A stretch of 64,000 nt of DNA, taken from contig WPIO01000122.1 in NCBI GenBank assembly GCA_009760855.2, positions 1,143,501 to 1,207,500 of the forward strand, read 5' to 3'. Each line of letters starts with the position of its first letter. Positions within the stretch are counted from its first letter, which is position 1. The notes beneath the pieces are model-generated. The model searched no databases. It was not told where the DNA came from and saw nothing but the letters and a program-made list of their open reading frames with translations. The position numbers and the translations under genes were made by a program. This DNA is from Cristatella mucedo. Taxonomy: Eukaryota; Bryozoa; Phylactolaemata; Cristatellidae. Below are positions 12,851 to 25,200 of the stretch, piece after piece.

Positions 12851-13097
12851 CAGCGAACACATATTCATTGGCTGTCTGTAAGCCACTAAATTGTTCGGGC
12901 CTCACAAAATATGAAGGAATAATATTAAATGATAAGTTGCAAATACCTAGCAAGCAGCTAAATGGGGAGGGCTATCTAAATAAAGAAGCTGGAACTGCAA
13001 GTGATTCTACTGCATGTAGGTTGCCTAATGTCAGCTGCAAGAAAAGCCGTCGTACACGAACTCAAACTCAGTTGCTGGATGACCAGGCAGTAAAATA

Positions 13098-13231
13098 TAT
13101 TTCATTTGTATAGGGCCCTAAGAGAACTTGATCCCTATTCAGGCACTTCACCAATGCCTTGGGCTCAAGCCCACGACCTCAGACAGACCTTGGTCGGGGC
13201 AAGCACCTTAACCATTGGACCACTCCTGCTT
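13098..13231 (-). mobile_element. SINE-A copy
   Basis: tRNA-headed SINE on the minus strand: head complement ..ccttaaccattggacc, B-box-like GGGCTCAAGCCC, then the tail complement gggccctaagagaacttgatccctattcaggc, which mirrors the LINE family 1 3' hairpin. Confidence 0.8.
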
Positions 13232-13839
13232 GACATGTCTTTAGGTTCATTTATACAAAGAATTCTCGCCGGAGCACTGGCTTACCAACGAGTATGCTGT
13301 AGTATCCTATTCGGAGCAATCCGCCACTTCGAAAAATGCTCTTGCTCATTCTGCCGATGCCTCAGATCGGAGTCGCAGGTTTGTGGCAGCCAAGAAGGGC
13401 AGCTCAGAACTCAAAGACACCGAAATAATGCTCAAAAACCTGGAATTTCGAAGTAACCAGTGTTTGGTGAATCTGCATATACAATACATGCACAAATATG
13501 TCTGAGACCTACAGGTGGGACCAGGAAATTTCAAACGTATGCCTACGGCTGCACAAATGTAGGTGTTTAGGGAAGCCGGCGGCTCCAGGATCAGTATTAA
13601 TAATAATAATATTAATAATAATATTGCCCTTGATAAAGCGCCCTCAGAGAACTTAATCTCTTTCTAGGCGCTTTACATTTGCTGCAAAGTGATACGCAAT
13701 AGAATAGTAAGTAAAATCATGCTTGAAAAACAAACAAAATGACTAACATGGTTAGGGGTTACATGCACTGGGTCAGCATGCAAATGTGGTTAGTGGCAGC
13801 ATGAACAGTGTCAGCACGCATAAGCACATCGAGGACGAA

Positions 13840-15042
13840 TCACAAGGACCCACTAAATGCTGTCCTAAATAGGTATGTTTTTAAGTTTCTTTTAAATGTG
13901 GAAAGGTCAGGGGATGTTCTGATGCAGGTCGGGAGGGAGTTCCAGGCTGTGGGAGCATACGAGCTAAATGCACGGTCTCCAAAGGATTTAAGGTTTGTAC
14001 GAGGTATTTCTAGACTGTTGGATTCCGAAAAGCGAGTGGTACGATGCTTTGCCTGATGGGGTAGTATATCTGAAAGATAGGCTGGAGCCATAGAATGAAG
14101 AGACCTAAAAGTGAGCGACAAAACCTTGAAGTCAATCCGTTGCTTGACTGGTAACCAGTGCAGGTCGGCGAGAAGTGGAGTAATGTGGCAACTGCGACGC
14201 TCACGACAGACAAGCCTAGCTGCAGAGTTTTGCACCAGCTGCAATCGCCTGATCGCACATGCTGGTAGGCCAGTAAGCAGTGAGTTGCAGAAGTCGAGAC
14301 GAGATGTCACGAATGCATGGACCAACTTGGACGTGGTATCCTTATCTAAACAACCCCGAATTTTAGCAATGTTATGAAGCTGAAAATAGGCAGATTTGAC
14401 TGTGGAGCTGGTGTGGTCGTCTAACGAGAGGTCGCTTTGGAATATGACACCTAGATTTCGAGCTGATGCGACTGGAGATATGCTGGCAGAGCCAATTTTG
14501 AAAGTCAGCCTTTCCAATTTCTGAATAACACTAGGTTTGCCCATAACTAGTAAGTTAGTTTTATCATCGTTTAGTTTTAGAAAATTTGCTGCCATCCATG
14601 ATCGGATGTCATCAATGCATGCAGCAAGTGAGTTGAGAGAATTTGAGGTGCTCGAAGGCTGGGAGGGATCAAAGCAAAGGTACAACTGAGTGTCATCCGC
14701 ATAGAAGTGAAAGCCTAGATTGTGCTTGGCAATCACATCAGCGAGAGGGAGAGTATAAACGGTGAAAAGGACCGGACCTAGCATAGAGCCCTGAGGTACT
14801 CCATATTTTAGAGGTTCTTCAGATGATCTTTGTCCATTCACGTCAACACTCTGGAGTCTCCCACTGAGATAGGACCTGAACCACTGCCGAGCAGTGCCAG
14901 TGATGCCCAGGCGAGATGAGAGGCGCTCTAGAAGTACTTTGTGATCGATGGTATCAAAAGCTGCCGAAAGATCGAGCAAAACAAGCAGAGACACTCTACC
15001 CATGTCTGCATTCCTAAGTAGGTCGTTGTATACCCGAAGCAA
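13840..15042 (-). CDS. Reverse transcriptase ORF of LINE family 1
   Basis: 400 codons, open to a stop just before the 3' UTR. It contains RT motif A (SAAFDTIDH), motif B (GVPQGSMLG), the catalytic YADD box and the thumb segment LNDDKTNLLVMG. It ends in the family's C-terminal region (PLLADLHWLPVKQRIDFK, then AWNSLPTC). Its start is artificial: the upstream RT residues are in the next ORF, from which it is separated by a one-base frame break. It would copy element RNA at the target site. Catalytic residues are intact, so decay is recent. Confidence 0.88.
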   Translation of the reverse strand: MLRVYNDLLRNADMGRVSLLVLLDLSAAFDTIDHKVLLERLSSRLGITGTARQWFRSYLSGRLQSVDVNGQRSSEEPLKYGVPQGSMLGPVLFTVYTLPLADVIAKHNLGFHFYADDTQLYLCFDPSQPSSTSNSLNSLAACIDDIRSWMAANFLKLNDDKTNLLVMGKPSVIQKLERLTFKIGSASISPVASARNLGVIFQSDLSLDDHTSSTVKSAYFQLHNIAKIRGCLDKDTTSKLVHAFVTSRLDFCNSLLTGLPACAIRRLQLVQNSAARLVCRERRSCHITPLLADLHWLPVKQRIDFKVLSLTFRSLHSMAPAYLSDILPHQAKHRTTRFSESNSLEIPRTNLKSFGDRAFSSYAPTAWNSLPTCIRTSPDLSTFKRNLKTYLFRTAFSGSL

Positions 15043-16463
15043 TGCTGACTCTGTGGAGTGATAGCTCTAAAGCCAGACTGGAACTTACTAGCAAGGTGTG
15101 AGGTTTTGATATACGAGTTCAGCTGGTCTGCCACGACCCGTTCCAGTGTCTTTGATAGGAATGGTAGAAGGGAGACTGGGCGGTAGTTGCTTAAGTTCTC
15201 TTGGTCTAGTGTAGCTTTCTTGAGAAGTGGCCTGACTACAGCTTTTTTGAAAGGTGCTGGGACCTGACCTGAGGCTAATGACATATTAATGATGTTGGTT
15301 ATGCATGGCAGCAGCAGATCAATGCAACGTAGGAGCAGGACAATGGGAATAGGGTCCAGTGGACTTGTTGTCTTCTTTGATTGAGATACGAGCTTTAGGA
15401 CTACATCACTGGTGACCTGTTTAAATGCAGACATTGAGGCGCAGCCAGGAACCGAGGAACAGCATTCTAGTGGGAAGGTTGTCATAGCAGGGATGGATTC
15501 CCTGATTTTGTCTATCTTCTGCACAAAGAATCGAGAGAAGCGATCGGCTAGATCATCACAAGGATCATCTGGTAAGGAGCTAACCTGGGAACGGTTGAGG
15601 AGATGGTTTATTGTCGACAACAGCATTTTTGGATTGTGCATCTGTGATTCAACAATGTTTCTATAGAAGCTAGACTTAGCCTTTGCTAGGATCGATTGGT
15701 ACGACCTACAGTAGTCTTCATATGCCTGTCGATGGACAGTTAGTCCGGATCTTTTGTATGCCTTTTCAAGCTTTCGTTTAGTAGACTTGGCTAGTTTAAT
15801 GTCTGTGGTAAACCATAGGCCGTCTGGGCGGGGGCGCACAGTGCGCTTTGTCAAAGGTGCAAACTCGTCGAGCGTGTCAGCTAGTGTCGTGTTGTAGCAA
15901 TCTACCAGTGATGACAGATCGGAGGGAGGACTGAGCAGCAAAGGTGAAGCAGATATGCTCGCACGGACAGCATCGATGTCAAGGGTCTTGAGGTTTCGCG
16001 ATTCACAGGTTATTTTAGAGGAGAATGTGGGCACACACTGTAGATTGAATGAGATCTGCATGTGGTCAGATAAGCAGGATTTGGTGATAACTGGTGATGA
16101 CAAAGTGCAGTTACATGAGAAAATTTGGTCGAGTGTGTGACCATTGATGTGGGTAGGGCCATGCACATGAGCCACAAGAGATAATGAGTCTGTCAATGTA
16201 CGAAATTCGGTGCTGAAAGCGTCAGATAAGTTATCAAAGTGAACGTTGAAATCACCCATAACGGGGAAGGATCGATTTCTTGCACACAGAATCGAAATGA
16301 GATCGGAGAAATCTGAGATAAAGGAGGATTTGGTACCTGGTGGGCGATAGACTACTGCCACTATCGGTAGCTTGTTTTCGGGTGAGACCAGGACAATTGA
16401 TTCAAAAGACTGCTTCGAGGGTACCGCAAATGGCTTGAAGTTGAATTTCGAGCGCACGATCAT
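14928..16463 (-). pseudogene. Endonuclease plus RT N-terminal ORF of LINE family 1 (frame-broken)
   Basis: 511 codons. The first about 170 residues are the C-terminal endonuclease domain (MIVRSKFNFKPFAVP, VVYRPPGTKSS, GDFNVHFDN, HTLDQIF, SDHMQISF). After a linker with the segment FAPLTKRTVRPRPDGLW comes the RT N-terminus (NYRPVSLLPFLSKTLE, FQSGFRA). The frame is lost at GFRA by a one-base deletion; the remaining about 45 residues are out of frame. The N-terminal endonuclease piece (16533-16748; NPRSMCNK, LLALTETWLKS) is cut off by a stop. Confidence 0.88.
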
Positions 16464-16740
16464 AGCAACTCCACCTCCAGTTTTGATTGATCTAGGGGTG
16501 TGAAAGAACGTGAAACCAGATGGAGTAGCGTCTTAAATTGTCGGGCAGTTAATCGATTTCAGCCAAGTTTCAGTTAGGGCGAGCAGGTCGATACCATTTT
16601 CAGAAATAAGGTCGTTTATTACTAGAGGTTTATTGCACATTGAGCGAGGATTCCAAAGGCAAGCGTTATGTCTGGCCGATTGGGTTACAACTGGCCTGAT
16701 GACCACTAAGTTTGAGAGATTTACAGTGACGCATGCGGGG

Positions 16741-17835
16741 GATTGCACAGGTCTCAGTAGCCCTTATCTCTTTTCCGACTATCGAAACTATGTACCGGGA
16801 AGGCCTTCACTCGTCAGCTTGTGCAAGATTTCCGCAATCAGTACTCACCCAACGCTCCACAGTTGGTGCTACTTCCTGGTTGATAGCCAACAAAGAGAAA
16901 GTCTTAAATGAAAAGACCCGGCACCTATCCACCTTGCGGCTACGGCGTAGGTCAAGGGCACAAGAGGTCTCTATCCGTCGGCATAGATGAGCGGCTTTAA
17001 TGTTGACAGGGCCCTTAAAAAACGACCTTTACAGGACGCCGCAGTAGCTGCTGGAAACTAGGAGGCTGGACTCGAAAGACCTGAGGTGCCCGGCTCGGTA
17101 GACTACGACTAAAAGCATAAACGCAATCTAAAGCTCTCGGTCGTGCGTGAGCGAACGGATAGCATTTTCCATCCTGTACGGCAAGCTGGGATTAGGGTGG
17201 TGGTGCAAGTCATTACGATGATGGGTAGGCTAGCTTTACAAAGGGCTCGCCACGAAAGCCCACCGAGCCAGGCATGAAAATGGGCGGTCGTAAACGCAGC
17301 AATTGAATACTCAAAACAATCACCCCGGGTGCGTCCCTTCAGAGCCATCGAGCTGTGGAGCTCGACCCAGACAGTAGCATGGCGCCGGCGACTGAGTGCG
17401 GTTGGCCCGAATGGCTTCGATCGGGCGGCAACCGTGCTGGATCTTTATTTCCAGCAATGGAGAAAGTCGTGGCTGCATCCTGAAACTCTGTTGCTCATTC
17501 GTGGTCTTTTAAAGTGGCAAAAGCGGTACTTCGCCGATGCCACAGCCGCTTCAGCACTCATCGGTCGTGAGGAAGAGAAACGCTTTCAAATCTTCCTGAG
17601 TCCTCGCTACTGTCCTGCTCAAGTCCTTGTGTAGCGTTGCGGGGCTCTCACTTCACCTTCGTATAAGCAGTGCAGAGGGGCTACGCAGGCGATACCACCG
17701 TAGCCACAGTATAGAATAATAATTATTATGCATTTGATATAGCTCACAGAGAACTCATTCTAATGCCATCCATACAGTCCTAAATAAAGAGCAAGCCAAC
17801 TATCCTAAAGAGCAAGGAATAATAAAAATGCTAAC
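16741..17835. other. Unassigned GC-richer stretch
   Basis: Between two LINE family 1 pieces. A 101-codon plus-strand ORF (17329-17634; VLDLYFQQWRKSWLHP, LLKWQKRYFADATAAS) is not recognised and has no supporting splice context. Base composition resembles the 22.3-26.4 kb segment. Confidence 0.3.
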
Positions 17836-17837
17836 TA

Positions 17838-18080
17838 TAATTCACTTGATAAAGCTCCTCAGGGAACTCAGTCTCTTTCCAGGTACTTCACATTTGCAGC
17901 AAAGGAAGCACAATCGAATGGTAGCGTTTGGTATCCCACTCGATTAAAAACAATAATAGCATGGTTACGGGTGAGATGCACGGGGTCAGCATGCAAGTTT
18001 GGTTGGTCGCAGCATGCACAGTATCTGCAAGCAAAAGCACATAAAGGACGAATATGTGGACCCACTAAATGCAGGGATAT
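17838..18080 (-). mobile_element. LINE family 1 3' UTR fragment
   Basis: Hairpin-tail complement (cacttgataaagctcctcagggaactcagtctctttcc) then the 3' UTR, including the conserved piece tagggacccactaaatgc-like near 18,060-18,076. Confidence 0.8.
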
Positions 18081-18456
18081 ATTGAAAGTCCGGGTATCCT
18101 CGTTTCATCTCCGATAATGTGGCCTTGAAGAATTGCCACAACAGACAAAATTCTGCTATAGTTAGGCTAGAATTGACAGGATGTTGGCAATACCGAGCTC
18201 AAATTTCGAGTGAATGTTGTATTTCACCTTCGATTGTATGTACATAGTTGATTTCAAGTAGTTATGCACAGGTGCATTCCTGAAAATGAGCTATAAAGAC
18301 GGAGGCTTGTACCGCAATCCAATTTAGGTCGCCTCGAATCAACCACAAATTGGCTGCCTAACACGTTTGTAATACAATATTATGCAATATTGAAGGTGCC
18401 CTCACTAGAAGGTGCGAAACTTCGCTCGCTAGTTTTCACGAAGTCTGCTCAAATAG

Positions 18457-18540
18457 ATAATAATAATAATAATGCACTCGATAAAACTCCCTAGAGAACC
18501 CCATCTCTTTCTAGGAGGTTTACATTTGCTGCAAAGGGAG
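18457..18540 (-). mobile_element. LINE family 1 tail-only copy
   Basis: About 80 bp: AAT repeats, then the hairpin complement (gcactcgataaaactccctagagaaccccatctctttctagg) and tttacatttgctgcaaag. Nothing upstream of the tail is present. Confidence 0.8.
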
Positions 18541-18691
18541 ATTGCATCACTTCGGGCTAAAGCTGCAATCCATCGGTAAAAGTTCCGTTTTTAAATGACC
18601 GAAACGGTACTCTCTGTGAAAAATGTATTCCCAATATTTAATTTGGATTGGCAAGGACAGTCGCGTGCAATGCACTGCAATCGACTGCAAC

Positions 18692-18862
18692 GGTGAGCCG
18701 TGATGGCACACTAGGTAAGGCGGTTGCTTTCACGACCTCGGTCCCGAGGTCGTTGGTTCGATTCCTGCGGTGGGTGATTCTTTATCGCCACTGCAAACGG
18801 TGGTGATAGCCGTAAAGGCTCTTCTGTTGCTATTCAAAAAGAGGCTGTTTAATCAGCGAGGA
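18692..18862 (+). mobile_element. SINE-B copy
   Basis: Near-complete copy: gagccgtgatggcacactag, the palindrome CACGACCTCGG-TC-CCGAGGTCGT, B-box-like TTGGTTCGATTCC, a second stem around tatcgccactgc..ggtggtgata, and the end aaaaagaggctgtttaatcag. Confidence 0.82.
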
Positions 18863-19640
18863 TTTTTTTTGATGGTCCGGGAAATACTGCAATCCAAAGC
18901 AAAACGACTAGAAATATATTTCCTTTAGCTCAAGTTTACATAGCATGCTAAAGCATTCTATACAAACTATTTGTGCCATGCACACATCCAAGTAAATTTG
19001 AGAACCAGTTCGTCCGTGAACTCTATCAGTCTGCAGCAACCGTTTGCAACAGCCTGGGCAAATACCAAAATCTACTTTAATTCGCTGCAAATCTTGCTGA
19101 AATCGCCAACACGAAGTTTTTAATTTTGATTCCATATATGAATGTCTCAGTTCAAAGCGTACCTTCGAAATTCTGCCCAGCTGTGCTTGAGTGTCCCCGT
19201 GCCAAGCAAATTTAATGGAGTTCAACGGCTCAGTTCCTCGTAGCTATCCACTTCAATCTTTATCAACCGATCTTAATCGGTCGTAAAGCGGCGAAAATGA
19301 GTTAAGTAGCAGCTCTCATTATTACTGCACGTTGCCCTACTCTTAGGCTCTTGCTTACTTGCACAATTTAACTTTAGTCGCCTCAACTATTCTGCAGCAA
19401 TAAACTGCAGTCGACTGTAGTGGCACGGGCCAATTCTGCAATCCACAGCATTCTTCTAAAAAAGGCTCTGAAATTGATTTCTCAATTCCCGATTCCGTAC
19501 TGTGTGTTACAAAGAACTTTGTTTAAAGTGCTGCCGCGTTATTTCAATCCATTTCACTCGTAAGTCTTGGGCAATGCAAACCAATCGACGGGCATTGTCA
19601 TGGCAAATACGGAAATCCATTATGATTACATCTTGTTGGC
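18863..19640. other. Unassigned stretch
   Basis: No recognised element. The minus ORF 18908-19225 (WRFQQDLQRIKVDFGICPG) has no recognisable domain. Phrases such as ctgcaatcgactgcaa recur nearby (18,668, 19,403), suggesting an unclassified repeat. Confidence 0.3.
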
Positions 19641-19800
19641 GAGCCATGATGGCACACTAAGTAAGGTGGTCGCCTTTCACGAGATCGGTCCGTATGTCGT
19701 AGGTTCGAATCCCAAGGTGGGTGATCTCTTGTAACCACTGCAAGGAGAGGTGATAGCCGTAAAAGCTCTTCAGTCACTATGCAAAATAGGCTAAGAGGCT
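19641..19800 (+). mobile_element. SINE-B copy, diverged
   Basis: Same order as the 18.7-kb copy (gagccatgatggcacacta, B-box-like TAGGTTCGAATCCC, gtgatagccgtaaaagctctt), but the internal palindrome is eroded. Confidence 0.75.
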
Positions 19801-20230
19801 ATTACTTAAAGTATTTTTCAATTACTTATTTATGCATTCACAAACTACGAGAAAGTGACTGGGCCAAGCTAATACTTTTTTCTCATCTCAGCACAAGGTA
19901 TTTAAAGTACAGTCGTATCCTTTGAACCTACCATACCTTTACAAATAAGAACAGTTAATCCCAAACGACAGCAAGGGCAGGTCATCACCTGAAACCGTGG
20001 CAAAATGATTAGAAATAACCAGTGCAACGCATCAATTGTCGTCGCATTTAACTTTCACAGCGTAAAAAGTAAAACTGTGAAATTTTGAAGCTACGTTGCT
20101 TGTCAACTGTCAGTAAAGTACTGCAATCGATAGTGCTTGTCTGGGGCTTGTTCCGAAAGTCGACAACAGCGGCTGAGCGAAACTGCCACTCTCATTCCAA
20201 GTAACATGGCATTGTCATGCACATAATTTG

Positions 20231-20398
20231 GGGAGCCGTGATGGCACACTGGTAAGAGGTTGCTTTCACGACCTCGGTCCCGAGGTTGTGGGTTCGATTC
20301 CTGCGGTGGGCGATCGTTTATCGCCACTGCAAGCGATGGTGATAGCCGTGAAGGCTCTTCTGTCGCTATACAAAAAGAGGCTGCTTAATCAGCTATGT
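20231..20398 (+). mobile_element. SINE-B copy
   Basis: Well preserved: gagccgtgatggcacactgg, CACGACCTCGG-TC-CCGAGGTTGTG, B-box-like GGGTTCGATTCC, tatcgccactgcaagcgatggtgata, and the end aaaaagaggctgcttaatcag. Confidence 0.83.
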
Positions 20399-20924
20399 TT
20401 TTTTTATAATTTGCACCGACTGTGGGCGTTTAATCGAAGGTAGTGTATGGCAGTCGAGGTGATATCCCAGTAAAATACGCTAATCGCTGAACTTTCATTA
20501 CAAATACGGCGACAGGGGTGGGGAGAGTCTGGAAATTGTTTTAAGTATTTCAGACCTAAATGTTAAAAGTGCAACCGCATTCTTTCAGGTGATCGCAAAC
20601 TTACATTCTAGGGCAATGCAACCGATGGTGGTGGCATCGTTTCTACCACAATGTGAGTCAAATTGGCTAGAAATTGGCTACTCGAAGATCCAGTTACGAA
20701 GTCACATAACATTTGCAGTACGAACACATACTTTCAATATATCGTGCTCATTAAACATTGGACAATTGTTGCATGTGCCGGCTGCTCCAGCAATTGTAAA
20801 TACCGATCAGGTCGATGAGAGACCACTGCTCAGACTGGACCAAGATTTGGGCATACAGGACGGGACGAAGTAAATTTTAGCAGTGCCGTTGTACGAACAG
20901 TTTCTACTTTGTCTTATCGTACTG

Positions 20925-21240
20925 ATGACTGCCATTGGTTCAGAAACTCATTCTAACGTGTATCTCCGTCAGTAACTCCACAAAGTCATAAAGACCATGT
21001 GGGTGTTACGCAGGAGAGTTCTGTATAGCATACTCACAGCCTAAGCGGCTTTCGGTACGCATTCGGTAGCCAACAGAAGTTGTCTCACGCAACAAAGAGA
21101 AAGTAGGAAGCATACCACAGTCAGGAGAGCAGTTGAGGTCGTGAGTAGCATAGAAGTAGCAGTTCAGGACCGCTGAAAAGGATGAGCCATAGTCGGCAGT
21201 AGGAGAGTAGTTGTCGCCTTAGTTTCAGATACTTTTCTTC
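20925..21240 (-). mobile_element. LINE family 2 3'-end fragment
   Basis: Plus-strand complement starts tatctccgtcagtaactcc and runs through gtgtgggtgttacgcaggag-like sequence to gagagtagttgtcgcc. It matches the 3' end of the 28.8-30.1 kb copy. Confidence 0.8.
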
Positions 21241-21569
21241 TATTACAGACGATGGCGAATGCCCGATGTCTCTTAATTACGTCCAGTCACTAAAAGACTT
21301 TTCAATGCATACAACCGGTATCGTTACGACGAATTGGAATGAGAAATTGACTCTGCGTTTTTTAGGATACATCCATTTAGCAACCGCAGAATCGGTCGCA
21401 GCAGCACATCCTTAGTCTATATTCACGTGCACGAACGTACCAGGATTGCATTTAAAAACTCACTTAGATGAATTAGTTATGGCCGAAGTATTGAGGAATA
21501 CGTAAGAATGCACAAATGAACATGCTGCCTTAAGCCATCAAGAAGAGGCGTGGTCGCAAAAACGGGGAA

Positions 21570-21690
21570 ATTCACGTGTAAGTAAACAGTAACGGTTAAG
21601 GGTGAGCACCCAGTGCATGGCACCCCTAACCATGTTATTCATTGTGTTTGCTTAAAAAGGATGATTGTACTCACCATTCAGTTGCATCGG
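21570..21690 (+). mobile_element. LINE family 1 3' UTR scrap
   Basis: Piece ..cacccctaaccatgttattcattgtgtttgc..actcaccattcag.. matches the 3' UTR just before the hairpin in other copies; the hairpin itself is missing. Confidence 0.6.
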
Positions 21691-22299
21691 AGTGAGACAG
21701 CTCTCTAGGGCACCCGCACCCTAACGTGCCTGGCTTTGAGTAAAAGTCTTGCTTGCTTCCTACTAGAGTCTTAATTTGGTCTCCTTGTTTGTAGGATAAA
21801 AAGACGACAGTCTTGCTCCGAGTCTTGCCTGCTGCTAGCTCCGCGAACTGAGCGTTCATGAGATAGCTACAGTATTTATTTACGGTCGCTCTTTGCCAAT
21901 GCAATTACCGCTAGAATCAAATCTGTCCGCTATCGTCTTTACCATGCAGTGCCTCAAAATCTGATTTATGAACTTCGAGCTTCTGAACTTCCGATTGTCC
22001 TACAATTAGTGACTTGCATTGTAAGCATTGTGATCATTCCACCAGTCCAGCGGCCTGAGTGGCACTTGTGATTGGCCACTCTCTAAGTCTTAAATAAGTC
22101 TTTGTCAAAGAAGTAGATTCAGGTTTGGTTGATAAGTTATCATCAAGTATTCTCAAAGTCATGGACCGCCCCCTCCACATCTGTGACATATACACCGAGA
22201 CCGCTCGAGTAGTTTGGACGCAGGTAGGAAGCCAGACTCAGCGTATGCTCTAGCTTAAGATAATGATTCCGTATACCTGGCATAGGAAAGTCTATTCGG

Positions 22300-25200
22300 C
22301 AGCACCGAAGGGTTACAGGTAAAGCCAAGTTCCAGGGGTCAGAGGCTATTTCCTGTCAAATGCCACCACACTCCGGCCACGCTGCCCCTCGCCACGCCGC
22401 TTAGCTAGATTAGGACGAGCGGCAGTCAGGTTAAACCTATTTATAATAACGCATGCGCCAACAACAGGGTAACTAAATAAGTCTACAGGGAGGGTTCTAC
22501 ACATAGTACACTGTGGAGGCGCAAGACCACGCAGCAAGCGCGAACATTCGTGTTAGTTGGTCAGTCAGCTTCCGCAGTCCTGCCGTTGTACCGATTGAGT
22601 CTTTCGCACTAGTTGTCTTGCCTTTGTATCCGCATCGCCAGAGCACGCCTGCAACCATCCAGGTGCATAACTCGGCGAGACAGGGAGCATCGAACACCAC
22701 GACTTTCTCGGCCAACTTCTCCTACCCAAGAGCCCCGGTGACCTCACGTCACGGTACATCCGGCCATGCTGTAGGTCTAAGCCCGGCCTAGCCGGTGACC
22801 CTTACCCTCATTACAGATGTCGGGTCCCAGCCATCCGAACCTAGCTTGGGTACTCAGACAAGGTCCTCATCGGCCTTCGCGTACAGTAACTTTCATGCTG
22901 CCCAAAGTTTTGAACTGAACACATCTCAAATTGTGTAGCCTGCCTGGCTATCACATGGTTCGAGCTTCTATCGCGAGTTGGCCAAAGATTATCTTCCAAT
23001 AAATTCTTGGACACTAATTAAGCGATCGCAAATCACGAATATCCGCCCAGTCTTGTCAATTTTGAGCGACGCCGTCTCAGGATGGGGATTTGTGACAGCT
23101 TCGTCATGGCATCGTGTTGCAATGGATTTAGCGGCCGTCCGTAACAGCAAAAGTATTTACAAGCAATCTTGCGAAAATGTTCTCCGTTCTGTTTAAGGTA
23201 CACGTCACAGATGTATAGGTACTCGGCGACGTTCGGCTATTGGCGTCGATGCCGCGGCGCCAGGTGGCGGCTCTAGCGTTTGGGCGACAGTCGGTCGGAG
23301 CGAAGAAGGCGCAGCCTTTCACGAATTGGGAATACGTAGAGCTTCGGAAACAAATAGAATAAGGTCGAGGGCGTTAATTGACTGATGATTGCCGAACTGC
23401 TTTGGTCCAGCGGTTAAGGTGCTGGCCCCGGTCAAGGTCTCGCTGAGGTGGTGGGCTCGAGCTCCGAGGTATATGTGATGCACCTGAAAGAGAATTAAGT
23501 TCTCTTGGGGTGCTATTTGAATGAATTATATTTAATTTTTATTTATATTTAATATGCCTTAAACTAAAGCAAGCGATAGATTTAGGCAGTAATTCACGTC
23601 GTACACTAGCATCTGCACAGCGGCGCCGACGATAGCGGGTCCGAAGCAATTGTGGTGATGGAGATTGACAGTTCGAGTGCTGGGCGGCAGCCTTTATTCT
23701 GAAGGGCTACCTTACTGCGCTCGAAAAGCTCCGTCTTCTTGAGATCACGCAATGTAAGCATCTGTTTTTTGGGCACGCCAGCAAGAGTGCTCAGAGGCCA
23801 CCCCTCAGAGTCTCAACAAACCGACGAAAGATAATAATCGTCCTGTGGCGACGGATAGTTGCGGGAAAGTGATCTGTTGACTCGACCTTGGACGCCTGCG
23901 ATCTAAGCTTCTCCTTATGGAGGCAAGGAAACGTGGAAATGATTACTCACCGACGAACTGCTGATAAACTCCCATTTCTCTGAAGGAGCAGAAGTGATCT
24001 TCCGGATGCATGGTGCGCTCAGCTTAGTTGACAGACGCAAGCAACGGATACGAAACTAACGGGAAAAGGAAGTACGTCCTTAGCCTGGCCGAGAGAACGT
24101 CAAAATACTTGAGCAGCCTTTTTGCAACCGAGGTGCGTGTGCTTGAGCTGAAGCAGGCTGGCCGAGCAGGTGCTTGATCAGAGGCCTGCACTAGGGCTAT
24201 TGTATAAAATGCCAGTGTGCAACGTCGAGCTGATCTTGCGAAGAAAATGCACTAATTGACAGGCGTAAGAAACCGTCCCGCACAATTTAATGGGCTATTT
24301 AAGTCGCCGGAAGGGCGCCGCCGCCGTCGTTCTGCAGCATGTAACGGACGGGGATGGCATGCTCACTTCCTTTTGTCTCGATTATTCTCAGCCGTGACAA
24401 ATGATCAAATTCGCCTCGGCTAGTCCAAAGCTGGGCAGTTTGGGGTGAGATCCATTCGGAGGGCTTCTCGTGACAATGCGGTTCTGGCTGACTGCTTTGG
24501 CGGTGTGGGGAGAATGCGGAAAGCTGCTTGGTTTGTGGTGTACAGCGGTGAAAAGTCTCTTGTGAAATACCCAAATAGTCATTGTGGCTATGTGGAGTTT
24601 CATATAGAGATATGCTACGTTACTTCTGGACGCTGAGCTACGGTCTCAGCGAACTACAGCACCATTTGTGAAGATGGACGCGATCCTCGCGTACGACGCG
24701 ATATTCAAGATCGGCAACGCTGACCGAGCGCTGAAACCGGCGCCAAAAAAACTGAATGCAATCCGTCGTCTGCTGTAATTAGCGAAGCGCTTGACACGAA
24801 TGCACCTGCCTTCCCTGCGGCCAATAGTTAAGCCATTGAAGCAGCGCTGCGTCGGGCCACTAATGCAAGTCATATTTCGTGTTGTTTGCTGCGATTATTT
24901 GGGCTCTCATATTTGTGCCCGTTGAGAGTAATAATGGAGAGTCTCGTTAACCGTGCACGTTCATCCGCTGTGTCTCCGTGAGACTCCCACTAGAGCAGCC
25001 GCCGCTGGATCCGCTGTCATTCAACAACTGGCAGCTGAGAATGATTTACTCAAGCTGAAAAGAGTACCGAACCTTCCATAGTCTGGATGGGACGCCTATA
25101 CATAGGTACGAAATGTTTAAGGGCGGACCGCACTTTGCCTTGGCTTATATCGCTTGAGAAGGCTGTAGCAAGGCTAAAGATTTCAAGGCCGGTAAAACAT

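Larger units (their letters stand above)
13596..16740 (-). mobile_element. LINE family 1 (L2/CR1-like), most complete copy
   Basis: Non-LTR retrotransposon on the minus strand. It has an apurinic-type endonuclease, then reverse transcriptase, then a 3' UTR ending in a short hairpin and ATT/AAT repeats (13,592-13,628). Endonuclease motifs visible: LTETWLK, VVYRPPGT, MGDFNVHFD, SDH. RT motifs: LLDLSAAFDTIDH (motif A), GVPQGSMLGP (B), FHFYADDTQLY (C). Two lesions separate the ORFs: a stop near 16,533 in the endonuclease and a one-base deletion near 15,063, judged against the copy at 1-3,455. It ends at the left boundary shared with that copy (..catgyggg). No target-site duplication recognised. 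Confidence 0.9.

Noticed and set aside
14111-14377. Plus-strand ORF inside the LINE (also 211-402, 905-1120)
   Set aside because: Antisense shadow of the RT C-terminal region, recurring with each LINE copy.
18720-18775. tRNA gene
   Set aside because: A- and B-box-like sequence is present, but the same unit recurs with a SINE body and AT-rich ends; it is a tRNA-derived SINE, not a functional tRNA.
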